Assembly: GCF_024171945.1 (NCBI RefSeq)
Contig: NZ_JAMTCR010000002.1
Location: 1,054,001-1,118,000, forward strand
From: Actinokineospora globicatena
GTDB taxonomy: Bacteria > Actinomycetota > Actinomycetes > Mycobacteriales > Pseudonocardiaceae
Reading direction: 5' to 3'
Length of the DNA: 64,000 nt
Each line of letters starts with the position of its first letter. The first letter of the stretch is position 1. This document shows, piece after piece, positions 9,407 to 18,568 of this stretch. The position numbers were made by a program, and so were the translations under genes. Under the pieces are notes generated by a model. The model did not search any database and had not been told where the DNA came from. It saw nothing but the letters and a program-made list of their open reading frames with translations.

Positions 9407-10498
9407 CTACCGCTCGACGTCGCCGCGGATGAAGGCCTCGACGGCCTGGTAGGCGTCGTCGTCGGAGTACTGCTCGGGCGGGGACTTCATGAAGTAGGAA
9501 GACGCGGAGAGGATCGGGCCGCCGATGCCCCGGTCCAGGGCGATCTTCGCCGCGCGCACCGCGTCGATGATCACGCCTGCCGAGTTGGGCGAGTCCCAGA
9601 CCTCGAGCTTGTACTCCAGGTTCAGCGGGGTGTCGCCGAACGAGCGGCCCTCCAGGCGCACGTAGGCCCACTTGCGGTCGTCGAGCCACGGCACGTGGTC
9701 CGACGGGCCGATGTGCACGTCCGCCTTGGCCATCTCGTGCGGGATCTGCGAGGTCACCGACTGCGTCTTGGAGATCTTCTTGGACTGGAGCCGCTTGCGC
9801 TCCAGCATGTTCATGAAGTCCATGTTGCCGCCGAAGTTGAGCTGGTAGGTCCGCTGCAGCTCCACACCGCGGTCCTCGAACAGCTTCGCCATCACCCGGT
9901 GCGTGATCGTGGCGCCGACCTGCGACTTGATGTCGTCGCCGACGATCGGCACGCCCGCCTCGGTGAACTTGGCCGCCCACTCCGGGTCGGAGGCGATGAA
10001 CACCGGCAGCGCGTTGACGAAGGCGACGCCCGCGTCGATGGCGCACTGGGCGTAGAACCGGTCCGCGTCCTCGGAGCCGACCGGCAGGTACGACACGAGC
10101 ACGTCGACCTCGGCCTCGCGCAGCGCGGCGACCACGTCGACCGGCTGCTCGTCGGACTCGGTGATGATCTCCCGGTAGAACTCGCCGAGCCCGTCGAGGG
10201 TGTGCCCGCGCCCGACGGTGACCCCGAGCGGCGGGACGTCGCAGATCTTGATGGTGTTGTTCTCGCTGGCCACGATCGCCTCGGACAGGTCGCGGCCGAC
10301 CTTCTTGGCGTCGACGTCGAACGCGGCGACGAACTCGATGTCGCGCACGTGGTAGTCGCCGAACTGGACGTGCATCAGCCCCGGCACCCGCGTCGTCGGG
10401 TCGGCGTCGCGGTAGTAGTGCACGCCCTGCACAAGCGACGCCGCGCAGTTGCCGACGCCGACGATGGCCACCCGCACGCTGTGGCGGTTCTCGCCCAT
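9407..10498 (-). CDS. ino1: Inositol-3-phosphate synthase
   Basis: The protein has 363 aa, close to the mycobacterial enzyme. It converts glucose-6-phosphate to 1L-myo-inositol-3-phosphate using NAD, the first step toward phosphatidylinositol and mycothiol. The sequence shows [16 protein letters not shown] (NAD-binding turn, residues 9-24), [26 protein letters not shown] and [13 protein letters not shown], all hallmark blocks. A PadR-type regulator lies just upstream on the same strand, the same order as Rv0046c-Rv0047c in Mycobacterium, so regulation by it is plausible. Confidence 0.95.
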   Translation of the reverse strand: MGENRHSVRVAIVGVGNCAASLVQGVHYYRDADPTTRVPGLMHVQFGDYHVRDIEFVAAFDVDAKKVGRDLSEAIVASENNTIKICDVPPLGVTVGRGHTLDGLGEFYREIITESDEQPVDVVAALREAEVDVLVSYLPVGSEDADRFYAQCAIDAGVAFVNALPVFIASDPEWAAKFTEAGVPIVGDDIKSQVGATITHRVMAKLFEDRGVELQRTYQLNFGGNMDFMNMLERKRLQSKKISKTQSVTSQIPHEMAKADVHIGPSDHVPWLDDRKWAYVRLEGRSFGDTPLNLEYKLEVWDSPNSAGVIIDAVRAAKIALDRGIGGPILSASSYFMKSPPEQYSDDDAYQAVEAFIRGDVER

Positions 10499-10583
10499 GC
10501 CGGTTCTCCTTCTCGTTTCCCGCCGCGCGCGTGGCGCGGTCCGTTCGTCGCAGGCGCCCGCTGACGGCGTGCCTGCCTGCCGG

Positions 10584-11126
10584 TCAATCCGGTGGGTCGC
10601 GCTGCTCGCTCTGCTCGCTGGCGATCAGCTCGTTGAGCCAGCGCACCTCGCGCTCGCTCGTCTCCAGGCCCAGCCGGTGCAACTCCCGGGTGTAGCGGTC
10701 GATCTGCTCACCCGCGCGCGCCATCGATGAGCGCAAGCCCTCCCTGCGCTCCTCCACCCTGCGCCGCCTGCCCTCGAGGATGCGCATGCGCACCTCGGCC
10801 GGGGTGCGGGAGAAGAACGCCATGTGCACGCCGAAGCCCTCGTCGTCCCAGGTCTGCGGCCCCGCGTCGGCGAGCAGTTCCGCGAAGTGCTCCTTGCCCT
10901 CCGCGGTCAGCTTGTAAACGCGTTTGCCGCGCCTGCCCCACGACCGGTCGCCCTCCGGTGCCTCCTCCGCGATCCACCCGGACCGCAGCAACCGCCGCAG
11001 CGTCGGGTAGAGCGAGCCGTAGGAGAACGTGCGCAGCGTCCCGAGCAAGTCGTGCAAGCGCTTGCGCAGCTCGTAGCCGTGCATCGGGGCCTCGTGGAGC
11101 AACCCGAGGATCGCGAACTCGAGCAC
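10584..11126 (-). CDS. PadR-family transcriptional regulator
   Basis: The protein has 180 aa from a GTG at 11126, preceded by a G-rich ribosome-binding site. The N-terminal winged helix contains [20 protein letters not shown] and the wing YPTLRRL. The C-terminal half is a charged coiled-coil dimerisation region (about 120-180). It corresponds in position to Rv0047c, upstream of ino1. A palindrome at 11209-11225 in its promoter region is the likely operator, implying autoregulation. The ligand is unknown. Confidence 0.85.
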   Translation of the reverse strand: MLEFAILGLLHEAPMHGYELRKRLHDLLGTLRTFSYGSLYPTLRRLLRSGWIAEEAPEGDRSWGRRGKRVYKLTAEGKEHFAELLADAGPQTWDDEGFGVHMAFFSRTPAEVRMRILEGRRRRVEERREGLRSSMARAGEQIDRYTRELHRLGLETSEREVRWLNELIASEQSEQRDPPD

Positions 11127-11208
11127 GGGCGCACCCCCTTCGAACCTCCGCTTGACCACCACCGCACTGGTCCAGCACCACATCACGTGGTTTGACCTAC
11201 TGGACACT

Positions 11209-11225
11209 TATATCGTGCCGATACA
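11209..11225. promoter_or_regulatory. Candidate PadR operator
   Basis: TATATCGTGCCGATACA has inverted TATCG/CGATA halves around a TGC centre. It lies 83 bp upstream of the PadR start, between the divergent PadR and DUF5318 genes. PadR-family operators often show such AT-richer dyads. Binding is an inference. Confidence 0.45.
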
Positions 11226-11413
11226 TCGTGAGCCTCGCCAACCTGGCTGCCTGTGTCAATCACCACGTGCGCTCGCCGCGCGCCGCGCCGAGCGCGTCCG
11301 CCGTCGTCCCCGCCTGGTCAGGGCCCTCGGAGGTCACGAATCCGGCTGGTGGCGCATGTCGTCGCCGCCAATCGGCTCACCGCCGTGATAACGCGGCCGC
11401 GTAGGCTGTCGGC

Positions 11414-11809
11414 GTGCGAACGCAGCGGCAGGTGGTCGACTACGCGTTGCAGCGGAGATCGCTGCTCGCGGGGGTCTACTCGGGTCGTGTCGGCACCAAC
11501 GAGGTGTGCGACGCGAACCCGTACCTGCTGCGCGCCGCGAAGTTCCACGGCCAACCCACCGACGTGACCTGCCCGGTCTGCCGCAAGGAACACCTGACCA
11601 CGGTGAACTGGGTCTACGGCGACGAGCTCAAGCACGCCTCCGGCTCGGCCCGCGCCGCCGAGGAGTTGGTGCGGATGGCCACCATGTTCGAGGAGTTCAC
11701 GGTCTACACCGTCGAGGTCTGCCGGACATGTTCGTGGAACCACCTGGTGCAGTCGTACGTCCTGGGTACCGGGGGAGTCCCCACCCGCAGGAGGACGGCA
11801 GCCGAGTGA
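11414..11809 (+). CDS. DUF5318 family protein (Rv0049-like)
   Basis: The protein has 131 aa from a GTG start. It begins RTQRQVVDYALQRRSLL and carries two cysteine pairs, CPVC near residue 54 and CRTC near residue 110, arranged like a zinc ribbon. This matches the actinobacterial DUF5318 family found next to ponA1. Function is unknown. The position between padR and ponA1 equals that of Rv0049. Confidence 0.8.
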   Translation: MRTQRQVVDYALQRRSLLAGVYSGRVGTNEVCDANPYLLRAAKFHGQPTDVTCPVCRKEHLTTVNWVYGDELKHASGSARAAEELVRMATMFEEFTVYTVEVCRTCSWNHLVQSYVLGTGGVPTRRRTAAE

Positions 11810-11910
11810 TGCGCTTTGCGTGACCGGGTCTTCTCGCGAGCACACCGCACTGCCGCGCGTGACCACCGAACGACGTCCCGCTCGGGGGCGCCGGTCTGGG
11901 AGGCTTTTTC

Positions 11911-14838
11911 GTGAACGACCACAGTGACCAGCGACGACGACAGGAACCGGAGTGGCCCAGCGGCGACGACCCGGACTCGGGTCGTGCCAAGGCGGGGCCC
12001 AAGCCCGGCGAGTCCGAGGAGCGCACGGGCTTCTGGAGCCCGCTGTGGGAGGACGGCGACGAGGGTGACGGCCAGGGCAGGCCCCAGCGCCAGGGTGACG
12101 AGGTGGCCGGTCCGCCCGGCGGCCGCGCCCCCGCGGGCCCGAACGGCGGCCGTGGCGGCCCCGGCGCGCCCGCTGGTGCCCCCGGCGGTCGCGGCCCGAA
12201 CGGCCCCGGACCCAACGGCGCTCCCGGCCCGAACGGCGCCCCCAACGGTCCCGGACCGAATGGTGCTCCAGGTCCCCATGGCGGCCCCGGCCCCAACGGC
12301 GCTGGCCCGAACGGTGGCTCCGGTCCCAACGGCGGTCCTGGCCGACCTGGCCCCGGTGGTCCGATGGGCGGTCCCGGACGGCCCGGCCCCGGTGGCCCCG
12401 GCCCGCGTGGTCCGGTCCCCCCCGGTGGCCCCGGCGCGACCGCGATCGTGGGCGGCCCCGGTGGTCCACGCAGGCCGGGACCGGGTGGCCCTGGTCCCGC
12501 CGACCCGACCATGGCCATCGCGGCCCCGAAGCGCGACGCCGACCGGACCGTGGCCCTCAACGCCGGTGCCCGCCCCGACCCGGGCGAGGCGCCGACCGTC
12601 TTCATGACCAAGACCCCCGGCCAGGCCCGGTCCGAGCCGGAGCTGCTGACCCACCGCGAGCCCGAGCTGGAAGAGGGCTACGGCGAGGACTTCGACGACG
12701 AGGACCCGGGTCCGACCGAAGAGGAACTGCGCGCCATGCGCAAGAAGAAGATCTGGCGGCGGGTGCGGCGCACCATCTACGTCGCCGCCGCGCTGATGGT
12801 CATCGGTCCGGTGCTGGCCTTCTTCATCACCTACCAGCTCGTCGACGTGGACAACCCCGAGGACGTCGCCCGCAACCAGGCGCAGGTCGTCACGCTGCTC
12901 TACAACAACGGCCAGGAGATGTCGAAGATCGCCGGGTCCGGCGCGAACCGGGTGATGCTCAAGCCGGAGGACATCCCCGAGGACATCAAGCACGCGGTCT
13001 ACGCGGCCGAGGACCAGACCTTCGAGACCAACTCCGGCTTCGACATCACCGGCATCATGCGCGCGGTGTGGAGCAACGCCACCGGTGGCGGCGGCGGTGG
13101 CTCGACGATCAGCCAGCAGTACATCAAGCAGGCCAGCGGCAACGACGACCCCACGCTCACCCGCAAGTGGGTCGAGGTCGTGAAGTCCTACAAGATGAAC
13201 AAGACCTACGACAAGAAGTACATCATCACCGCGTACCTCAACACGGTGTACTTCGGGCGCGGCGCCTACGGCATCGCGGCGGCGGCGAAGGCGTACTACG
13301 GCATCGACGACCTCTCGCAGGTCACCCGGCCGCAGGCCGCGCTGCTCGCGGGCATGATCCAGACCCCGGCCAAGTCCAAGCTGGTCGAGTACCAGCAGCG
13401 CCGCTACGACTACGTCTCCGGCCGGATGGTCGAGAACGGCTGGATGTCGGCGCAGGAGCGGGCCTCGGCCGCGTTCCCGGCGCCGATGGAGGCCCAGGCG
13501 GGCAAGACGGCGTCGTTGACCGGGCCGCGGGCCAAGATCCCGTTCCTCGTGCTGGAGGAGCTCGAGGACCTCGGTTACGACGACGCCAGGCTCAAGGCCA
13601 ACGGCTACAAGATCACCACCACCATCGACCCGCGCGCGCAGCAGATCATGGAGGACTCGGTCGCCCAGGTCATGCAGGGCCAGCCGGAGAACCTGCACAT
13701 GGGCATGGTCGCGGTCGACCCGAAGAGCGGCGGCATCCTCGCCTACTACCCTGGCAGCGATCCGAACGGCACGAACTGGGCCAACATCAAGCAGGAACCC
13801 GGGTCGTCGTTCAAGCCGTTCGACCTGGTCGGGCTGCTCAAGAAGGGCAAGGGCCTGCAGGAGGTGTACGACAGCTCGCCCAAGAGCTTCGGCGGCTCCA
13901 AGGTCATCAAGAACGCGGGCAAGCCCGGCTGCGGTGAGTGCACCGTCGCGCAGGCCATGAAGGAGTCGCTGAACGTCGTGTTCAGCGACATGGTCTACAA
14001 CGACGTGAAACCCGCTGGCGTCGCCGAGGCGGCCAAGGAAGCGGGCATCACCTCGGACCTGTCCAAGGCGCTCGACCTCAACATCGCCATCGGCGGTGGC
14101 CAGACCCTGGTCAGCGCCAGGGAGATGGCAGGCGCGTACGCCACCTTCGCCTCGGGCGGGGTCCGCAGGCCGACACACCTGGTCGCCAAGATCGAGTACC
14201 CGGACGGCGGCGCGGCCTGGGAGGCCGCGGCGGAGCCCTCGTACGCCGAGGCGCTGGCGTTCGACCCGAACAACCCGGACAACAACGCCAAGATCGCCCG
14301 CAACGTCACCGAGTCCCTGCTGCCGATCCCGAAGTCGTCGTCGATCGACTGCCTCAAGGACCGGCAGTGCGCGGGCAAGACCGGCACCCACCAGTACACC
14401 AACCCGCAGGGCGTGGAGACCTCCGACAACGCCAAGGCGTGGATGGTCGGCTACACCCCGCAGGTCTCGGTGGCGGCCGCGCTGAGCGCGGACAAGGGCG
14501 CACCGGTCAAGGCCGCGAACGGCAAGCCGATCTTCGGCTCCGGCCTGCCCGGCAAGGCGTGGCAGAAGTTCATGAACACCTACCTCGCCGACGCGCCCAA
14601 GGAGAACTTCCCCCGGTTCGTCGCCATCGGCGAGGCGGAGAAGCCGACCCAGACCAGCGTGTCCAAGCCGGTGACGACCGACAGCAGCCCGCCGCCGACC
14701 ACGACCACCGAGGCCCAGCCGCCGGTGACCACGACGACGACGGAGACCGACGACCCGAACCCGTCGGCGACCACCACCCGGACCAGGCCCAAGCCGCCGA
14801 CGCCCACGACGGAAGTACCACTACCGGGTAACAACTAG
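11911..14838 (+). CDS. ponA1: Bifunctional class A penicillin-binding protein (PonA1 type)
   Basis: The protein has 975 aa. Residues 1-270 are a cytoplasmic low-complexity tail with many GPNG/GPGG repeats. An acidic stretch and one membrane helix (about 288-310) follow. The GT51 glycosyltransferase domain begins near 340; E367 in AAEDQTF is the expected catalytic glutamate, followed by a glycine run before STISQQ. The transpeptidase domain has SSFK with S632/K635, SLN at 686-688 and KTG at 823-825. The C-terminus is Thr/Pro-rich. It polymerises and cross-links peptidoglycan. The next gene is GT87, as in Rv0050-Rv0051. Confidence 0.95.
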   Translation: MNDHSDQRRRQEPEWPSGDDPDSGRAKAGPKPGESEERTGFWSPLWEDGDEGDGQGRPQRQGDEVAGPPGGRAPAGPNGGRGGPGAPAGAPGGRGPNGPGPNGAPGPNGAPNGPGPNGAPGPHGGPGPNGAGPNGGSGPNGGPGRPGPGGPMGGPGRPGPGGPGPRGPVPPGGPGATAIVGGPGGPRRPGPGGPGPADPTMAIAAPKRDADRTVALNAGARPDPGEAPTVFMTKTPGQARSEPELLTHREPELEEGYGEDFDDEDPGPTEEELRAMRKKKIWRRVRRTIYVAAALMVIGPVLAFFITYQLVDVDNPEDVARNQAQVVTLLYNNGQEMSKIAGSGANRVMLKPEDIPEDIKHAVYAAEDQTFETNSGFDITGIMRAVWSNATGGGGGGSTISQQYIKQASGNDDPTLTRKWVEVVKSYKMNKTYDKKYIITAYLNTVYFGRGAYGIAAAAKAYYGIDDLSQVTRPQAALLAGMIQTPAKSKLVEYQQRRYDYVSGRMVENGWMSAQERASAAFPAPMEAQAGKTASLTGPRAKIPFLVLEELEDLGYDDARLKANGYKITTTIDPRAQQIMEDSVAQVMQGQPENLHMGMVAVDPKSGGILAYYPGSDPNGTNWANIKQEPGSSFKPFDLVGLLKKGKGLQEVYDSSPKSFGGSKVIKNAGKPGCGECTVAQAMKESLNVVFSDMVYNDVKPAGVAEAAKEAGITSDLSKALDLNIAIGGGQTLVSAREMAGAYATFASGGVRRPTHLVAKIEYPDGGAAWEAAAEPSYAEALAFDPNNPDNNAKIARNVTESLLPIPKSSSIDCLKDRQCAGKTGTHQYTNPQGVETSDNAKAWMVGYTPQVSVAAALSADKGAPVKAANGKPIFGSGLPGKAWQKFMNTYLADAPKENFPRFVAIGEAEKPTQTSVSKPVTTDSSPPPTTTTEAQPPVTTTTTETDDPNPSATTTRTRPKPPTPTTEVPLPGNN

Positions 14839-14869
14839 CCGGGAGCAACTCGCTAGTTCACCGAAGCAC

Positions 14870-14911
14870 CCCAGGGCCGGAGACACCGCGTCTCCGGCCC
14901 TGGGTCGTTTT
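14870..14911 (+). terminator. Rho-independent-like terminator after ponA1
   Basis: This is a perfect 15-bp GC-rich stem (CCCAGGGCCGGAGAC with its complement) around a 5-nt loop, followed by TCGTTTT. It lies 31 bp past the ponA1 stop and before the GT87 start. Confidence 0.8.
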
Positions 14912-14962
14912 CGCCGCTCCCGCCCTACCCCGTCCGCACATCGCAGGCCGTAGCATCGCCGC

Positions 14963-16678
14963 GTGCCAGGCGATCCAGAGCGGCCAGACCAGGCCGGACG
15001 GCCGGACGGGGCCGAGCGACCAGAGCAGGTCGGGACCGAGCCGTCGGTGGACTCCCCGCCCGCGGGTGCGTCCACGGCGCCGGACGGGTCCCCCGTCGTC
15101 GTCATCCCCGCGGTCGGCCAGGTCGCCGACACCGCGTCGCTGAGCGAGCAGGAGCGGGTCCGCCCGTCCTGGTCGGAGCCGATCGCGATCGGGGCGACCG
15201 GCCCCATCGGCGGCCCGCTCGGCAGGCACGCGGTCGTCGGCAGGCACTGGTTCTGGACCCCGCTGCGGGTGGCGCTGCTGCTCGGCGTGGTCGGGCTGGC
15301 GCTGGGCTGGTTCACCAAGGCCGCCTGCGTGCAGCAGTACAACTCCGGTGAGCAGCTCGAGCTGGACTGGCGGTCGAACCGGCCGTTCGTGGCGATGTGC
15401 TACTCCGACATCGTCCCGCTCTACACCGCGGAGCGGTTGGACAAGCCGGACACCTTCCCCTACAAGACGTCCTGGTACGACGACGAGGGCAAGCCGACCC
15501 AGCAGCTGCGGTACATGGAGTACCCGGTGCTGACCGGCATGTTCCAGTGGGTCAACGCCAAGCTGACGCACGGCTACCTGGAGATCAGCAAGCAGGGCTG
15601 GTTGCCGACCGCGCTGCCGGTGGTCATCTACTTCACCTTCAGCGCGCTGTGGCTGTCGCTGGCGTGGCTGGTGACGATCTGGACGACCGGTCGGACGGCC
15701 CGACATCGACCGTGGGACGTGGCCTTCATCGCGCTCTCGCCGCTGGTCGCGGTGCACGCCTTCACCAACTTCGACACCCTGGCCACGGCGTTCGCCGCCG
15801 CGGCGCTGCTGGCGTGGTCGCGCAAGAAACCGGGGGTGGCCGGTGTCCTCATCGGCCTCGGCGCCGCGGCGAAGCTCTACCCCGCGTTCCTGCTCGGTCC
15901 GCTGCTGATCCTGTGCCTGCGCTCGGGGCGGATGAAGGACTGGTGGAACGCCACCGGTCTGGCCGCGTTCACCTGGCTCATCTGCAACGCCTGGCTGATC
16001 ATCCCCGAGCAGTACCGGGACGGCTGGTGGGAGTTCTTCCGGCGCAACTCCGAGCGCGGCGCCGACCCGGACTCGATCTACAACGTGCTGATGAAGTTCA
16101 CCGGCTGGGAGGGCTTCGACGGCCAGGTGCCCTTCGGCGAGTCGCCGACCTGGCTGAACCTGGTCAGCGCGCTGCTGTTCGCCGCGGCCTGCGTGGGCAT
16201 CGGGTTCATCGGCCTGCACGCCAAGACCCGGCCCCGGGTGGCGCAGCTGTTCTTCCTGGTCGTGGCGGCGTTCCTGCTGACCAACAAGGTGTGGAGCCCG
16301 CAGTACAGCCTGTGGCTGGTGCCGATCGCGGTGCTGGCGCTGCCCAGGTGGAAGCTGCTGCTGGCCTGGATGACCATCGACGCCCTGGTCTGGGCGCCGC
16401 GGATGATGTACTACCTGGGCGAGAGCAACAAGGGCCTGCCGGAGGAGTGGTTCCTCGGCACGGTCGTGCTGCGCGACCTGGCGGTGCTGGTCATCTGCGT
16501 CGTGATCATCTACGAGATCTACCACCCCGAGCGCGACGTGGTGCGCCGCTTCCCCGGTGACGACCCGGCCGGTGGTGTGCTGGCCGACGCGCCGGACAAG
16601 GTCGTCATCAAGCCGCGCAAGCAGGACGCGCCGCCGCAGGCGGATGCCCCCGACGACCGGGAACCGGTTCCCGCCTAG
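14963..16678 (+). CDS. GT87 (DUF2029) membrane glycosyltransferase (Rv0051-like)
   Basis: The protein has 571 aa. An N-terminal soluble Pro/Asp-rich tail of about 85 residues is followed by a polytopic core. The first periplasmic loop contains CYSDIVPLY and MEYPVLTG, shared with the paralogue at 216-1643. The C-terminal tail is cytoplasmic and charged. The family is GT-C type, with mannosyl transfer from polyprenyl donors known for some members; the acceptor here is unknown. It lies directly after ponA1, as Rv0051 follows Rv0050. Its stop overlaps the end of the convergent NOS-like gene in a shared CTAG. Confidence 0.8.
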   Translation: MPGDPERPDQAGRPDGAERPEQVGTEPSVDSPPAGASTAPDGSPVVVIPAVGQVADTASLSEQERVRPSWSEPIAIGATGPIGGPLGRHAVVGRHWFWTPLRVALLLGVVGLALGWFTKAACVQQYNSGEQLELDWRSNRPFVAMCYSDIVPLYTAERLDKPDTFPYKTSWYDDEGKPTQQLRYMEYPVLTGMFQWVNAKLTHGYLEISKQGWLPTALPVVIYFTFSALWLSLAWLVTIWTTGRTARHRPWDVAFIALSPLVAVHAFTNFDTLATAFAAAALLAWSRKKPGVAGVLIGLGAAAKLYPAFLLGPLLILCLRSGRMKDWWNATGLAAFTWLICNAWLIIPEQYRDGWWEFFRRNSERGADPDSIYNVLMKFTGWEGFDGQVPFGESPTWLNLVSALLFAAACVGIGFIGLHAKTRPRVAQLFFLVVAAFLLTNKVWSPQYSLWLVPIAVLALPRWKLLLAWMTIDALVWAPRMMYYLGESNKGLPEEWFLGTVVLRDLAVLVICVVIIYEIYHPERDVVRRFPGDDPAGGVLADAPDKVVIKPRKQDAPPQADAPDDREPVPA

Positions 16679-17754
16679 CGCAGGAACGCGGGCCGGTCCC
16701 GGGTGTCGCTCGCCGGGAGGTAGACCTCGGCGGAGTGCTCGATGCTGACGCCCGCTTGGTCGAACGAGTGCAGGACCGCGCGGTTGAGCTCGAGGGCCGC
16801 GCGGTCGCGCCAGAGGGTGCGCTCGCGCGAGGTGTCGAGCCCGAGCCGCTCGGCGACGACCGTGGCCAGCCCGTAGGCGGCGTCCTCGCCGAGCACGTCC
16901 TCGCCGATGGCCCGGCAGATGTAGACGCCGTTGTACGGCGCGGCCGGGTAGTCGATGCCGCCGATGCGCAGCCGGGTGTTGGCGATGACCGGGACCGCGT
17001 GCCAGCGCAGGCCGAGCTCGGCGAACCAGGGCAGCTCCGGGTGGGTGAGCCGGACCTCCAGCACCGCGTCGCGCGGGATCGGGAACAGCCGGACGCCCTC
17101 GTCGCCGGACTCGATCACCAGCGGCAGCAGGTCGAACCGGCCGCGCGGGGTCGGCGGCCGCCAGCCGAGCTTGCCGACGCCGGTGGTGAAGTCGACGTAC
17201 CTGCGGTCGCCGAGCACGTGCGACGGTTCGCGGTACCCGGCGTACCGGACGAGCTGGTCGTTGCGGATGCGCGGCCCCGGCCGCCACGGCGAGTCCGGCG
17301 CGAACACGCTGACCACCGGCCGGATCGCGCCCGCCGCCGCGGCCATCCGCAGGTGCCGCACGCACTCGGCGGCGACGTCCTCGGCGGCGCGGACCTCGCG
17401 CAGGTCGCGCACGAGCAGGCCGCGCCACGGGATGCTCTCCGGGCACCAGCCGCTCTCGCGCAGCGCGAGCCGGGCGCCGTAGGCCAGCTCGGCCGGGGTG
17501 TGCCGGTAGGTGCCGGTCGCGGCGATCTCGGCGCGGACCTTGGCCAGCCGCGGGTCGAGCGGGCCCGCCTTCGGCCGCGCCCCGTGGAAGCCGCGCAGGA
17601 AGTGCTCCGCCGCCTGGTAGAGCGGGTTGCCCGCGGGCCGCGCCCTGGCGGGCTGGGCCGGGCCGACGGGTGCCGTGGTGACCGTCGGCGGCTCGGCGGA
17701 CAGCGCGACCCGGGGAGTGGTGGGCAGGACGGGCTCGTCGCGCAGGGCGGTCAC
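16675..17754 (-). CDS. Divergent nitric-oxide-synthase oxygenase-like protein
   Basis: The 359-aa product has a 60-residue Pro/Ala-rich N-terminus, then aligns by eye with bacterial NOS oxygenase: ATGTYRHTPAELAYGARLA, IRPVVSVF, NDQLVRYAGY, FDLLPLVI, THPELPWF, GGIDYPAAPYNG, LWRDRAALELNRAVLHSF and GVSI. The haem-ligand cysteine is kept (C104), but the usual RCIGR context is WCPES. The arginine-binding glutamate of the TEIGARN block is replaced by alanine (A282 in RAIGEDV), and its tryptophan neighbour by valine. The C-terminal block with the pterin-stacking tryptophan is absent. Classic NO synthesis is therefore doubtful. Haem binding with another role, or decay, are the options. Its end overlaps the convergent GT87 gene. 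Confidence 0.7.
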   Translation of the reverse strand: MTALRDEPVLPTTPRVALSAEPPTVTTAPVGPAQPARARPAGNPLYQAAEHFLRGFHGARPKAGPLDPRLAKVRAEIAATGTYRHTPAELAYGARLALRESGWCPESIPWRGLLVRDLREVRAAEDVAAECVRHLRMAAAAGAIRPVVSVFAPDSPWRPGPRIRNDQLVRYAGYREPSHVLGDRRYVDFTTGVGKLGWRPPTPRGRFDLLPLVIESGDEGVRLFPIPRDAVLEVRLTHPELPWFAELGLRWHAVPVIANTRLRIGGIDYPAAPYNGVYICRAIGEDVLGEDAAYGLATVVAERLGLDTSRERTLWRDRAALELNRAVLHSFDQAGVSIEHSAEVYLPASDTRDRPAFLR

Positions 17755-17833
17755 ATCACTGGATATCGGTACGCAAACCTGGCGCCTCGACTACTCGGAC
17801 GTGTGGTCCTGCCGACAGCGATGTGACTGAACG

Positions 17834-18568
17834 TCAGTCATTCACTCGTTCGAAGATGAGATCGCGACTGATTCGCCCCTCTTCCCGGGCCCGCGACTCG
17901 AACTTCGTGACCGGACGCCAGTCGGGGCGCGGCGCCCAGCCGTCGTACCGGTTGCGCAGCAACGGCTCGCCCGAGAGCACTTCCAGCATCTGCTCGGCGT
18001 AGTGCTCCCAGTCGGTGGCCAGGTGCAGCGTGCCGCCCGGGACGATCCGGGAAGCCAGCAGCGCCACGAAGTCCGGCTGCACCAACCGTCGCTTGTGGTG
18101 CTTCTTCTTCGGCCACGGGTCGGGGAAGTAGATCCGCGCGCCAGCCAGCGCGCCGGGGGCGATGTGCTCGCCGAGCAGCTCGACGGCGTCGCCGCGCAGC
18201 ATCCGCAGGTTGGTCAGGCCCATCGCCTCGACGCGCAGGATCAACTGCGCGAGACCCGGCTGGAAGACGTCGACGGCCAGGTAGTTGGTCCCCGGCTCGG
18301 CCTTTGCGAGCAGCGAGGTGGTCTCGCCCATGCCGGAGCCGATCTCCAGCAGCAGCGGCGCCTCGCGGCCGAACCAGGACACCGCGTCGAGCGGGCCGGG
18401 CGGCAGGTCGGGCACCTGCTTGCCCAGCGCGGGCCAGGACCGCTCCCAGGCCCGGTCCTGGCCGACGGTCATCCGCCCGCCGCGGTGGACGAAGCTGACG
18501 ATGGAGCGCCTGCGGGGAACCTGGTCGGTCGCCGTCGGGTCGGTCGCGGCCTGGTCGGTCGGTGTCAC
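17834..18568 (-). CDS. trmB: tRNA (guanine-N7-)-methyltransferase
   Basis: The protein has 244 aa from a GTG at 18568. TrmB methylates G46 of tRNA using S-adenosylmethionine. The SAM motif LEIGSGMGE, the YFPDPWPKKKHHKRRLV block and TDWEHYAEQM are diagnostic. The start overlaps the upstream gene's stop by 4 bp (GTGA), so the two are coupled, as in Rv0207c-Rv0208c of Mycobacterium. A longer in-frame reading up to 18814 is an antisense-like extension and is not used. Confidence 0.92.
   Translation of the reverse strand: MTPTDQAATDPTATDQVPRRRSIVSFVHRGGRMTVGQDRAWERSWPALGKQVPDLPPGPLDAVSWFGREAPLLLEIGSGMGETTSLLAKAEPGTNYLAVDVFQPGLAQLILRVEAMGLTNLRMLRGDAVELLGEHIAPGALAGARIYFPDPWPKKKHHKRRLVQPDFVALLASRIVPGGTLHLATDWEHYAEQMLEVLSGEPLLRNRYDGWAPRPDWRPVTKFESRAREEGRISRDLIFERVND

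Noticed and set aside
6304..9432. Very long open frame opposite phoX and the SDR gene
   Set aside because: It is antisense to two well-supported genes, rich in V/G/R/A as expected from GC-rich codons read backwards, and lacks any family motif.
12120..12480. Tandem-looking repeats that might be a CRISPR array
   Set aside because: They are codon repeats for GPNG/GPGG in a protein tail, with irregular length and no spacers. No cas genes are present.
11704..14391. Long open frame opposite ponA1
   Set aside because: The opposite strand carries all penicillin-binding protein motifs; this is a GC-rich shadow.
14858..17446. Long minus-strand frame across GT87 and the NOS-like gene
   Set aside because: It conflicts with GT87 on the plus strand and reads the NOS-like gene in the wrong frame; composition is shadow-like.
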